Positions 16,887-25,512 of a stretch of 37,891 bases of DNA are shown piece after piece. This DNA is from Eubacterium sp. CAG:252 (lineage in GTDB: Bacteria > Bacillota > Clostridia > Lachnospirales > Lachnospiraceae). Where the stretch lies: NCBI GenBank assembly GCA_000436535.1, contig FR886270.1:1-37891 (forward strand), given 5' to 3'. Each line of letters begins with the position of its first letter. Position 1 is the stretch's first letter. The notes under the pieces were generated by a model, which had not been told where the DNA came from, did not search any database, and saw nothing but the letters and a program-made list of their open reading frames with translations. Position numbers and translations under genes: made by a program.

Positions 16887-17824
16887 AATGCTCCTCCCTT
16901 ACCGCGGCCATAATCCTGATATTCTCTGTTTCTGACTGTTTCGCTGTATACTAATGCTGCCATGCTGATAATTGTATCATTGGCTTCTGTATCCTCACCT
17001 GTGAATATTTCACCAGACATAACCTTATCACATACACCTAACACAATGCCCTCATACTTTTCTGTGTGAAGAGCCTTCATACGGCAGCCCTTTAATACTG
17101 CATAAGCAAAAATAAGTTCTGCCTCATCATCCATATCGTCCATTCCTTCTGCTGTGACACCAGATTCAAGCACAGCCTTTACAGAAGCCTTATAGTAGTC
17201 CTGCATTTTTCTGAATATCTCATATATCATCTGGTCCATAACTTCCATCGTATCAATAAGTGAAGCTGCGTAGACAGATAATTTCTTTAATGCCTTTGTT
17301 CTGTCCTGAGAATACTTTACAGTAGCAAAAAGCTCATCATTCATGGCATTATACTGACCTATAACATCATTGTACTGCTCTTTTCCACCATCCTTAGTTT
17401 CATATGCCATATAAAATGTTTCATACTGGTACGCCTTGCAAAGACACTTCTTATCATCTGCATCCTTAAAGTAACCATTATCATTTCTTTCAAAATCCTT
17501 GAAGCCTTTTGCAAGTTCTATTGCAGCATTTCTGTACTTTTCATCACCTGTAAAGTCAAATGCTGTATACATGGCTGTTCCTGACATAAATCTTTTAAGC
17601 TCATTCTTATTAACGCTGTCTAATACACTGCTTTCAAGCACTTTGTCAAGCGCTTCTGTAAGTGCATCTGCCGCCTCTTCACTTCTTAATGCCCTGTAAA
17701 GTGAAGAAAGTGCATTAAGTCTTAATCCAAGAGCATACACATCTTTATTGCTTATAAAATCATCAATCTGTGATAGCTTTGAAAACATAATTTTTTCCAA
17801 TTCTGCATCTCTGTTAATTATCAT
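16877..17824 (-). CDS. Helical protein of the pectin locus, possibly a degenerate GH105/GH88-like protein
   Basis: The protein has 315 residues from the ATG at 17824, which has GAGG six bases upstream; a longer in-frame start at 17905 lacks this. It is almost entirely helical, soluble and without signal peptide. The segment YQYETFYMAYETKDGGKEQY and the ending RNREYQDYGRGKGGA recall the (alpha/alpha)6 unsaturated-uronyl hydrolases of GH105/GH88, but the Asp expected before the FYM-type motif is not seen and overall similarity is weak. If related, it is likely a non-catalytic or strongly diverged member. It lies between the GH43 and GH28 genes and overlaps the latter, so it should act with them on imported pectic oligomers. 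The function is unassigned. Confidence 0.6.
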   Translation of the reverse strand: MIINRDAELEKIMFSKLSQIDDFISNKDVYALGLRLNALSSLYRALRSEEAADALTEALDKVLESSVLDSVNKNELKRFMSGTAMYTAFDFTGDEKYRNAAIELAKGFKDFERNDNGYFKDADDKKCLCKAYQYETFYMAYETKDGGKEQYNDVIGQYNAMNDELFATVKYSQDRTKALKKLSVYAASLIDTMEVMDQMIYEIFRKMQDYYKASVKAVLESGVTAEGMDDMDDEAELIFAYAVLKGCRMKALHTEKYEGIVLGVCDKVMSGEIFTGEDTEANDTIISMAALVYSETVRNREYQDYGRGKGGALWS

Positions 17825-17882
17825 ATTAATCCTCTTTTCTGCGCACGTTTTATGCAGCCCTGCTGCAATGTTGTAATGCTTT

Positions 17883-17927
17883 GTGTCAGGTGCGCTAAGA
17901 CACATCTTATTATCAGATATATCTGAT
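17883..17927 (-). other. Small palindromes in the GH43-to-315-residue-gene spacer
   Basis: A perfect 16-base palindrome ATCAGATATATCTGAT (17912-17927) touches the GH43 stop codon. A 6-bp stem TGTGTC/GACACA follows it downstream. They may affect RNA processing or partial termination within the operon; there is no T tract, so full termination is unlikely. Confidence 0.35.
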
Positions 17928-19879
17928 TACTCTATATACTTGAAATAATCAAACATCGCATAGTACTCATCTGTTCCATGTCTGCCATCCGCATCCGTAT
18001 ACTCACTTCCGTATGTTCCAGCGAAAGCATACATACCTATCATGGCTCCTGTAAATCTCTTGCCCTTTTTGTAGCCCTCATCACACAGATAGTAAACATT
18101 ATCAAGAACCGCTGCTTTTCTATAATCTTTCTCATCATAGCTGTATGAAAATGTACGTCTTAAGTAATTCGTATCACACTTTAAGTAAATATATGGATTA
18201 CTGTTATCCACCTGTATACCCTCATGTGTTATCACTTCTTCGCCTATCTTTTCAACTATGTTCAACATAAGTCTAGGTTGTTCCTCTAGTGTTGCAAATA
18301 TACCAAACTTAATATATGTATTCTCATCATAGTAACATGTCATACCACAATTCTGACCCGGATACAGCTCTGGTATATTCATCTTGCATATTGCACTGAA
18401 CTTAAAATGCTTCTGTCGTCTTAACAGTATATTTCTTGCTTTCATAGAGTCAAGGTCATATAAACTTCCCTTAACATATACATGCGAATCTGCAAGATTA
18501 ATTCCATCCGGCTCTGGAACTCTTGAGAACCACCATTCCTTGCTTAAGTCAATTCCATTAAAATCATCATCCGACTCTGACTCCCATATAGTTTCAGGAA
18601 GTTCCGGCTTTACCTGAAGTGCACTCGGACCATTAAGATTATTGACTATAGGCCATCCGTCAGCCGTCCATGTTATAGGGTCAAGAGCTGTTTCCCTTCC
18701 TAATATGCTGTAGCCATCGCCTATCTTTCTTCCGCACAAATATACCATATACCACTGGCCATTTTGTGTCTGCACTGGCTTGCCATGTCCACACCTTTGT
18801 ATAATCTCATCAGGATTATTCTGTCGCATAATAGGATTATATGGACAGGGTTCATATATTCCCTTAAGTTCACGGCTTCTTGACACTGTTATTCTGTGTC
18901 CTGGACCAGTTCCTCCTTCTGCCTCAAACAAATAATAATATCCATCTTTCTTTAAAAGATGCGGTCCCTCAGGCGCTCTCTTGTTATCTCCATAATACAA
19001 AAGTTCTGCCTTTGATATCTGCTTGGTGGCATCCTCATTCAGCTCAAATATTCTTGCGCCTCTGTTAAGAAGCATATATCTTCTTCCATCATCATCGTTA
19101 AATATAGATGGATCTATTCCGTCCTCATCAATGATAGCAGGCTTGCTGTAAGGTCCTTCTGGGTGTTCTGAACTTACAACTATCTGCTTTCTGTATACAA
19201 TGCCCGTATCATTAAGCCTGTATGTTGCTGTTATATAGAACTTACCCTTATAGTATGATATATCCGGTGCCCAGTATCCTCTTCCACCTTCAAGCTCATT
19301 GATATTCGCCCAATCTGGGTTTGTTATCGCATATCCGATAATTCTCCAGTGGACAAGGTCTTTTGAATGTGAAACTGGTATACATGGATAGTATATAAAT
19401 GATGAATTAACCATATAGTAGTCTTCACCAACTCTTACTATAGAAGGGTCTGGATACATTCCTGTCCTTATAGGATTGTGATACATATCCTTAAGCTTAT
19501 GTCCTACTGCCTTTTCAAAATATTCTTCAAGCTCCAGAAAATGATTCTGATGTGCTATCTCATATGGTGTCAAAAGATTAACATCTCCTGACAAAGGGGA
19601 CATTCCTACTCTTTCAACAAGATACCTACAAGTCTCCACGTTACCAGACATAGCAGCATAATGAAGCATATTTTTGTTATTATCATCATGTATATTCATA
19701 CTTGCTCTTGAATACTCCACAATGTACTTAACAAGTTCAAGATTGCCTGTCTTTGCTGCAAGAAGAGCCATAAGAACACCATGTTCATCCTTTTCATCTA
19801 TAAGATTAGGCTCATTCTCCAATATTGATTTAACTTCTTGAATATTCTCAAGATATATCGAATCTGCTAACTTTCTCAT
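17927..19879 (-). CDS. GH43 glycosidase with N-terminal ankyrin repeats
   Basis: The protein has 650 residues and no signal peptide, so it is cytoplasmic. Residues 1-125 form about three ankyrin repeats (HGVLMALLAAKTGNLELVKY, NMLHYAAMSGNVETCRYLVE, TPYEIAHQNHFLELEEYF). Residues 135-425 are a five-bladed GH43 propeller with the family acids: Asp144 (base, in MYPDPSIV), Asp256 (GIDPSIF) and Glu304 (acid, in APEGPH). Residues 435-650 are a C-terminal beta-sandwich as in GH43 xylosidases/arabinofuranosidases. It probably removes arabinose or xylose from imported side chains. The ankyrin part is unusual and suggests docking to a protein partner. Ribosome-binding site AAGGTGG. It is the first gene after the transporter terminator; no convincing promoter was found. 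Confidence 0.87.
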   Translation of the reverse strand: MRKLADSIYLENIQEVKSILENEPNLIDEKDEHGVLMALLAAKTGNLELVKYIVEYSRASMNIHDDNNKNMLHYAAMSGNVETCRYLVERVGMSPLSGDVNLLTPYEIAHQNHFLELEEYFEKAVGHKLKDMYHNPIRTGMYPDPSIVRVGEDYYMVNSSFIYYPCIPVSHSKDLVHWRIIGYAITNPDWANINELEGGRGYWAPDISYYKGKFYITATYRLNDTGIVYRKQIVVSSEHPEGPYSKPAIIDEDGIDPSIFNDDDGRRYMLLNRGARIFELNEDATKQISKAELLYYGDNKRAPEGPHLLKKDGYYYLFEAEGGTGPGHRITVSRSRELKGIYEPCPYNPIMRQNNPDEIIQRCGHGKPVQTQNGQWYMVYLCGRKIGDGYSILGRETALDPITWTADGWPIVNNLNGPSALQVKPELPETIWESESDDDFNGIDLSKEWWFSRVPEPDGINLADSHVYVKGSLYDLDSMKARNILLRRQKHFKFSAICKMNIPELYPGQNCGMTCYYDENTYIKFGIFATLEEQPRLMLNIVEKIGEEVITHEGIQVDNSNPYIYLKCDTNYLRRTFSYSYDEKDYRKAAVLDNVYYLCDEGYKKGKRFTGAMIGMYAFAGTYGSEYTDADGRHGTDEYYAMFDYFKYIE

Positions 19880-20035
19880 CCTACACCACCTTATCCATAT
19901 CTTTATCTCTTTATAGACTGTATTGCCTATCAGCCATAACGCTGCAATTATACATACAACTTATTGTTATCCTGCTGATTATCTAATTTTATCATATAGA
20001 CATAGCTATTTCTACATATAAAAACTCATATACAC

Positions 20036-20069
20036 AAAAAAAGACGGAAATGGTATTGCCATTTCCGCC
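20036..20069 (-). terminator. Intrinsic terminator of the sugar ABC transporter operon
   Basis: On the minus strand, GGCGGAAATGG pairs with CCATTTCCGTC (20043-20069) and is followed by TTTTTTT (20036-20042). It separates the transporter genes from the glycosidase genes. Confidence 0.92.
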
Positions 20070-20100
20070 CTTTATAATTACTAAAAATTATATGCTTTTA

Positions 20101-20964
20101 TTACTCCTTAACAGCACCTACGTTAACACCCTGTACAAAGTACTTCTGACAGAATGGATAGATAATCATGAATGGTAAAATAGCAACGATTGTAGATGCA
20201 TTAGAAATTGTGTTTGGATCTACTGAATCATCGTTAGGAATGTTACTATCCATAACCATGTTACGAAGCTTAATCTGGAAGTTGTAGTACTTATCTGTTC
20301 TGATATAAATCTTGAAGTTTGTATAATCATTCCAGAATGTTACGGCAAACATAAGACCGATTGAAGCAAGGGCAGCCTTAGAAAGTGGTAACACAATCTT
20401 AAAGAATATACCCATAGGTGAGCATCCATCAATCTGAGCAGCTTCGAAAAGCGCTTCTGGAATACCTTCGAAGAAGTTTCTCATAAGTACTAAGTTATAT
20501 ACGTTGATAGACATAGGTAAAATTACTGCCCACAATGTATCAAGTAAGTGTAAGTTCTGCATAACTAAGTACTTAGGAACCATACCACCATCGAATATCA
20601 TTGTGAATAATAACATATATGCAAAGAAGTTTCTTCCTGGCATTTCCCACTGAATAAGAACGTAACCACCAAGAGTAGCAAGTAATAATCCCATAAATGT
20701 ACCAACAATTGTTGTTATAAATGAGATAATTAATGGTCTAAATAAAGCTGTTCTCGAGAAGATAGCAGCATAACCACCTACTGAAAATGTATTTGGCCAC
20801 CATCTGAAGCTTGTTGCTGAATGAGCATCAAATGAATCTACAATAACCTTCCACATAGGAAAAAGAATTAACAATGAAACCAATATAAAGAAGATTGCAT
20901 TGACTATTGGGAAGATTTTGAATTTTTTCTTTTTCTTTTTATAAACTAACTGTTCTTCACTCAT
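20101..20964 (-). CDS. Carbohydrate ABC transporter permease, MalG/LplC-YtcP type
   Basis: This 287-residue inner-membrane permease has six helices and the cytoplasmic coupling (EAA) motif EAAQIDGCSPMGIFFKIVLP before the last helices. It forms a heterodimer with the product of the preceding gene, 11 bases upstream, and receives its substrate from the lipoprotein encoded first in the operon. The closest group is LplC/YtcP, whose members import complex or acidic oligosaccharides including pectin fragments. GGAGG precedes the ATG. No ATPase gene is in the operon, as usual for this class, which shares an MsmX-like ATPase encoded elsewhere. It ends the operon before a strong terminator. Confidence 0.93.
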   Translation of the reverse strand: MSEEQLVYKKKKKKFKIFPIVNAIFFILVSLLILFPMWKVIVDSFDAHSATSFRWWPNTFSVGGYAAIFSRTALFRPLIISFITTIVGTFMGLLLATLGGYVLIQWEMPGRNFFAYMLLFTMIFDGGMVPKYLVMQNLHLLDTLWAVILPMSINVYNLVLMRNFFEGIPEALFEAAQIDGCSPMGIFFKIVLPLSKAALASIGLMFAVTFWNDYTNFKIYIRTDKYYNFQIKLRNMVMDSNIPNDDSVDPNTISNASTIVAILPFMIIYPFCQKYFVQGVNVGAVKE

Positions 20965-20975
20965 CGTCTAACCTC

Positions 20976-22472
20976 CTATACAATTCCACGTCCACGGACT
21001 TTTTTACTTGCGTAGTTACAACCAAGTACAAGAATCATACCTACAAATGACTTAAATAAACCTACGGCTGTTGTATAACCATAATCAGAGAATGAAGCCG
21101 AGAATGTCTTATTGTAAACGTATGTCTGTAATACCTGAGATACATCGTATGTACCAGCACTCTGTGTAACGAATACTGATTCAAAAAGGTTCATAACCTT
21201 AGCAAGGTTAAGAATAAATACTGTGATGATTGTATTAGCTAAAGCTGGAAGAGTGATATATATAAGTCTCTTGAATCTGTTAGCACCATCCATCTGGGCA
21301 GCTTCGTAAAGTTCTGGGCTGATACCTGATAATGTAGCAAGGAAAAGAATAGTTCCCCATCCTGTATCCTTCCATACGTTCATAACGAAGAATGTACCTG
21401 TCCAATACTTAGAACTACCAAAGAAATCTATAGGATTACTGATAAGTCCCATATTCATTAATGTACCATTAACAACACCTGAGCTGTTAACTGAAAGAAT
21501 CATCTTAAATACAGCAGCAACTACAACCCATGACATAAAGTGAGGTAAGTAGATGATTGTCTGTACTGTTTTCTTGAATGCCATGTTAGTAATCTCGTTA
21601 AGAAGAAGTGAGATGATAACTGCGGCACCTGTATTAAGTATTAACTTAACGATTGATAATACGAGTGTATTTCTAAATGCCTGCCAGAAATATGTATCAA
21701 ATTTTAACATAGTCTGGAACTGGAAAAGTCCTACGTAATATGGGTTAGCTAATACATATGATGTGAACGCATAACGACATCCTAACATTGGCCAGTAGAA
21801 GAATAACATAACCATGATGAATACTGGGAGGTACATAAGATAAAATCCTCTGTAGTAGAACATCTTCTGCGTAATGCTCTGATTTAATGAGTTCGATAAG
21901 TATTTGCTATCTACTCCAAGGTCTTTCTTGAATAACTTAACAATATCCCAGAATACACCAACGATAGCAATGATAAGTCCAAGTATAGTAATATATAAAC
22001 CTGAACCAATTGAATAAGTATTACCACCATATCCATTTGATAATAAATCAGATATATTATGGTAAACATACTTTAAAGCACCAGTCTTAGTCTTACCATC
22101 TGTACTACTAAACTGAAATGCAAACATAGAAACTATAGAAACAACTGTAGCAAGTACTGAAGTTACTATAGATAACTTTTCTTTTTTAGCAACAACTAAA
22201 AGAATACCAACAACAATAAGTATCATATAAAGATACCACATAAATGGTACGTTGATATTCATAAATCCAAATGCATATGCCTTAGGTGTATAACCATCCA
22301 TAAGCTGTTCATTTGACTTAACGAATGGAAGCAATCCGCCTAATAACATGATAACCATACCAATAATAGCTAAATATTTAGTATTACCAGTTGGCTTTCC
22401 ATTAAGTGCTCCACACTTAGGGCAAACCTTTGCCTTCTTAGGAAGCTCTGTTCCACAAGACTTACACTGCAT
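20976..22472 (-). CDS. ABC sugar permease (LplB type) fused to an N-terminal zinc-ribbon/membrane module
   Basis: The protein has 498 residues. The ATG at 22472 has AGAAGGG upstream and starts directly with a zinc ribbon (Cys3, Cys6, Cys17, Cys20; MQCKSCG... CPKCG). A start further upstream would run into the attenuator hairpin and is rejected. Residues 32-180 hold about four extra membrane helices; residues 205-498 form a complete LplB/MalF-like permease with the EAA motif EAAQMDGANRFKRLIYITLP (390-409). Normal LplB proteins are about 300 residues and lack the first 200. The permease half pairs with the MalG-type protein to import oligosaccharides. The role of the extension is unknown; regulation or assembly is possible. 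No frameshift is needed, so it is a true fusion in this sequence. Confidence 0.88.
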   Translation of the reverse strand: MQCKSCGTELPKKAKVCPKCGALNGKPTGNTKYLAIIGMVIMLLGGLLPFVKSNEQLMDGYTPKAYAFGFMNINVPFMWYLYMILIVVGILLVVAKKEKLSIVTSVLATVVSIVSMFAFQFSSTDGKTKTGALKYVYHNISDLLSNGYGGNTYSIGSGLYITILGLIIAIVGVFWDIVKLFKKDLGVDSKYLSNSLNQSITQKMFYYRGFYLMYLPVFIMVMLFFYWPMLGCRYAFTSYVLANPYYVGLFQFQTMLKFDTYFWQAFRNTLVLSIVKLILNTGAAVIISLLLNEITNMAFKKTVQTIIYLPHFMSWVVVAAVFKMILSVNSSGVVNGTLMNMGLISNPIDFFGSSKYWTGTFFVMNVWKDTGWGTILFLATLSGISPELYEAAQMDGANRFKRLIYITLPALANTIITVFILNLAKVMNLFESVFVTQSAGTYDVSQVLQTYVYNKTFSASFSDYGYTTAVGLFKSFVGMILVLGCNYASKKVRGRGIV

Positions 22473-22519
22473 CTTTATACCCTTCTTTCCTAATATTATA
22501 GTAACAATGCCTATTAAGC

Positions 22520-22555
22520 AAAAATCGTGCCAGAAGACCAGGTCTCCTGGCACGA
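22520..22555 (-). terminator. Attenuator-type hairpin between binding-protein and permease genes
   Basis: On the minus strand, arms of 15 positions (14 paired; outer part TCGTGCCAG/CTGGCACGA) at 22525-22555 are followed by TTTTT (22520-22524). It lies between the solute-binding-protein stop and the permease start. Partial termination and 3'-end protection here would give more binding protein than permease, as in many sugar ABC operons. Confidence 0.8.
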
Positions 22556-22611
22556 CCATATGTGATAACAAGTATCACTAATATACATATTAAGTAGTAT
22601 TAAATCACTAA

Positions 22612-24177
22612 TTACTTACCAGCGAACTGTGCATTTAATGACTTAACAGCTGCATCAACCTTAGAACCAACAGTGTTAGTATATTCTGTCATACCCTGAT
22701 CAACTGTCCATTCTCCTCTGGCTACCTTATCAACTACTGTATATCTTTCTGTGTTGATATCACCAACAAGCTTACCGACTTCTTCTGTCATAGCAGGAGA
22801 ATCAACTAATGTAGAGTTCTGGAAGAACATATCTGAGCTCTCTGTAACATTAGCTGGCTGTTCTGCCTTTCCAGGATCCTTACCATTAGCGAAACCAGCA
22901 AGAACGAGGTTACAATCAAGATGAGCCTTAGCATACTTTGTCTTAGGATTAGACTTCTTACCAAGGAATTCGAATGAACCATCATCCTTTAAATTGTAGT
23001 AATATCCCTTAGGACCATATTCCCAAAGTGTCTGGATATCACCACCATCTAACATCTTATCAAGGAAGTACTTGAAGATTCCTTCTGCCTTACCTGTTTC
23101 AGCTGCATGAGATGTGATACACCATGATGGTGCAAGTCTTTCTGCATACTTACCAAGTTCCTTAACTGGAAGGAGAGGAATAAGAGAATCATCAAGACCA
23201 GCTGTTGCTAAGTAACCTCTTAAAGTATCAGCCCACTGACCAGCCCAGTATGTAAATACACCTGATTCTGTCTTAGGATCTGATGACTTGAAATCGTTAC
23301 GTGCTGTAGCAGTTGTCTTTGTGCTTGATTCCTTATTGATAAGACCATCATTAACAGCGTCCTGAATTCTCTGAAGAGCATCCTTCATTTCCTGCTGTGT
23401 GAAACCATCTACATACTCACCCTTAGCCTGATCATAGTAGAATGTAAACTGTGCATTCTGATAGAATTCAGGAAGATAGTTTGTATAAGGTGCTTCCTTT
23501 GAATAGAAACCAGGAGCTGAGATTACGTAATCAACACCCTTAGCTTCCTTCATCTTCTTAAGCATTTCGTAGTACTCTTTATATGATAATGGTGTCTTCT
23601 TTAATTCATCAGCGCTGTAACCTGCTGCTGTTGCCCAAGCTTCCTTAACATATGTAACACATCCGTTACCACGAGTAGGAACAAAACCATAAAGAGCCTT
23701 TTCGCCATCAACGCCTCTAACATAGTTAGCCTGCATAATCTTTTCAGCATCTGAGATAAGTCTTCCAGAAGCCTTTGTTGCTGAATTAGCCCAAGCATCT
23801 GTCATATCCCAAAGAAGACCCTGGCTGGCATAAAGAGCTAAGTAGTCAGATGAAAGAATAATTACATCTGGCATAGCACTTGCATCAAGCATTGAGTTAG
23901 CTACTGCATCATAGTATGAGTTGTGATCTGGACGAACAACTTCAAAGTCAAGTTCTGTTAACTGCTTAAGCTGCTCATCGAACTTGTCACCCCATTCTTC
24001 CATCTGAGGTACTGTACCATCAACCATAACTGTGAATGATTCTGGCTTTTCTACGCTTGCCCAATCTACTGTTGCTTTGTTTTCTGTTGAAGCATTGTTA
24101 TTTCCACATGCTACAAGACCCATTACTGAAGTAAGTGTTAAACCTACAGCAGTAAGTTTTTTAACTGTCTTTCTCAT
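22612..24177 (-). CDS. Extracellular solute-binding lipoprotein of the oligosaccharide ABC transporter (LplA type)
   Basis: The protein has 521 residues. A lipoprotein signal peptide with lipobox LVAC (Cys24) is followed by an Asn/Ser/Thr-rich linker, so the mature protein is anchored outside the membrane. The body has the bilobal family-1 sugar-binding fold (FTVMVDGTVPQMEEWGDKF; later the WAGQWADTLRGYL region). It captures the oligosaccharide and delivers it to the two permeases encoded downstream. The large size and LplA/YtcQ resemblance fit a complex glycan; given the GH28 and GH43 neighbours, pectic or arabinan fragments are likely. GGGAGG precedes the ATG. It is the first gene of the operon; a hairpin after its stop should raise its level over the permeases. 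Confidence 0.92.
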   Translation of the reverse strand: MRKTVKKLTAVGLTLTSVMGLVACGNNNASTENKATVDWASVEKPESFTVMVDGTVPQMEEWGDKFDEQLKQLTELDFEVVRPDHNSYYDAVANSMLDASAMPDVIILSSDYLALYASQGLLWDMTDAWANSATKASGRLISDAEKIMQANYVRGVDGEKALYGFVPTRGNGCVTYVKEAWATAAGYSADELKKTPLSYKEYYEMLKKMKEAKGVDYVISAPGFYSKEAPYTNYLPEFYQNAQFTFYYDQAKGEYVDGFTQQEMKDALQRIQDAVNDGLINKESSTKTTATARNDFKSSDPKTESGVFTYWAGQWADTLRGYLATAGLDDSLIPLLPVKELGKYAERLAPSWCITSHAAETGKAEGIFKYFLDKMLDGGDIQTLWEYGPKGYYYNLKDDGSFEFLGKKSNPKTKYAKAHLDCNLVLAGFANGKDPGKAEQPANVTESSDMFFQNSTLVDSPAMTEEVGKLVGDINTERYTVVDKVARGEWTVDQGMTEYTNTVGSKVDAAVKSLNAQFAGK

Positions 24178-24204
24178 AAACTTGTAAACCTCCCTATATA
24201 TATT

Positions 24205-24278
24205 GGTTCTTGTGGGAACCGCCCCACTTAATATGTTTTTGACATAGATATATTACCATTTTTGTACTATTTTAACAA
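24205..24278 (-). promoter_or_regulatory. Promoter and folded 5' leader of the ABC transporter operon
   Basis: TTGTTA (24273-24278), 17 bases and TAATAT (24250-24255) form a weak sigma-A-like promoter, giving a leader of about 65 bases. The leader can form GTGGG-GCGGTT-CCCAC (24212-24227) or GGTTC-CCACAA-GAACC (24205-24220). These share bases and exclude each other. No known riboswitch was recognised. Confidence 0.45.
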
Positions 24279-24601
24279 GACTATTTTTAACAATTCTTGT
24301 ATTTTTTTTGATTTTTTTGTGAAATCCAGTATTTGTGCGGCCTTTTGCATTCATATTTTTTAACATTTTGTTAACATAGAGGGTCTTTTGTATTCTTTTT
24401 GAATATTTTTAACAGTCTTGAAATTTGACATTTTATGTAAATTTTGCACTATTATATCTGTTTTTTCAGCATTTTTTACACCACATTAACAACCTTTTGG
24501 AGAATTTATCTAAATCAATCACTAAAATTGTGCTTATTTACCAGTGTTAATTTTTTATTCACACTTTAAACCTTACTGACATTCATACATTTAATCATTT
24601 T
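24279..24601. other. AT-rich noncoding region between transporter operon and yigZ
   Basis: No gene was seen. The sequence is very rich in T runs on the plus strand, with repeated TTAAC words (for example near 24360-24375). No catabolite-response element or clear terminator for yigZ was found. It could hold binding sites for a regulator of the transporter operon. Confidence 0.4.
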
Positions 24602-25243
24602 TTACAAAATTATTATTTCTCCAGAACTTTTTTTGCAGAATTTCACATTTTTTTTATCTTCCATCACCACATTACCTGAAAATGCATCTGTTATTCTTTT
24701 CTCCAATATGCCAGCTTTTTCTTCAGCAGCAGCAAGTTTTATTGTAACATCTGCACCAAAGTCCGTATCCATAATATCAACACCGATATCGTTACATATA
24801 TACTGTAACTTTCCATATACATTGTAGTCTGTAACTATTACCGCTGTTATTCCACTGCTTACCACTGCTGTTTCTGCAATCTCAAGTCCTGCCTTTGATG
24901 CTGCCTGATAAGCCCTTATAAGTCCACCTGTTCCAAGAAGTACTCCGCCAAAATATCTTGTGACTACTATGAGACAGTTCGTAAGACCTGATGTACTTAT
25001 AATATCAAGTATAGGTTTTCCAGCTGTCCCCTGTGGTTCACCATCGTCAGAAAATCTTTGTACCTGCCCGTTATCTCCTATTATATAGGCATAGCAGTTA
25101 TGTCTTGCATCCCAGTACTTTTTCCTCACCGCATTTATATACTGTTCTGCTTCATCTTCATTTTCCACACTAAATATATGTGCTATAAAACGGGACTTTT
25201 TCTCCTCTATCTCCCCTGTGCCATTCTTTAATATAATGTTCAT
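24602..25243 (-). CDS. yigZ: YigZ/IMPACT family protein
   Basis: The protein has 213 residues from the ATG at 25243, which has GGAG eight bases upstream; the longer frame from 25342 has no such site. The signature regions are KKSRFIAHIF, ARHNCYAYIIG, RFSDDGEPQGTAGKPIL and VVTRYFGGVLLGTGGLIRAY, typical of the UPF0029 (IMPACT) domain, followed by the DUF1949 C-terminal ferredoxin-like domain. The family's biochemical role is not settled: YigZ-type proteins bind nucleic acid and are linked to translation or stress in eukaryotic IMPACT. It is cytosolic and monocistronic, and diverges from the penicillin-binding protein gene. Confidence 0.9.
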   Translation of the reverse strand: MNIILKNGTGEIEEKKSRFIAHIFSVENEDEAEQYINAVRKKYWDARHNCYAYIIGDNGQVQRFSDDGEPQGTAGKPILDIISTSGLTNCLIVVTRYFGGVLLGTGGLIRAYQAASKAGLEIAETAVVSSGITAVIVTDYNVYGKLQYICNDIGVDIMDTDFGADVTIKLAAAEEKAGILEKRITDAFSGNVVMEDKKNVKFCKKSSGEIIIL

Positions 25244-25347
25244 TATTATTCTCCTGTCCTTGTATTGTAAGATTTCTCTATTAAAATTAAAACCATAAAT
25301 AAACAGCTTCAAAATACTCCGCCAAAAGTATGCCGTATCCAAAGTTT

Positions 25348-25376
25348 TTGACCCTTATATAAATATATGGTATAAT
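25348..25376 (+). promoter_or_regulatory. Promoter of the class A penicillin-binding protein gene
   Basis: TTGACC (25348-25353), a 17-base spacer and TATAAT (25371-25376) give a near-consensus sigma-A promoter with a leader of about 130 bases. The ribosome-binding site GGAGG is at 25498-25502. Confidence 0.75.
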
Positions 25377-25512
25377 ATCATATATATATTGTCAGGGTCA
25401 AAATGTATTTTACCACTGACTGATGCCCATAAATTGCTCCATTGCTTTGCAATTCTCACAATATATGGCATCACATATCTGCCACTCAGAACAATATGGA
25501 GGTTTTACAATT

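Noticed and set aside
17912..17927. ATCAGATATATCTGAT palindrome as a second operator of the XRE regulator
   Set aside because: It shares only ATCAGAT with the XRE upstream repeat and sits at a stop codon inside an operon; the overlap is short enough to be chance in AT-rich DNA.
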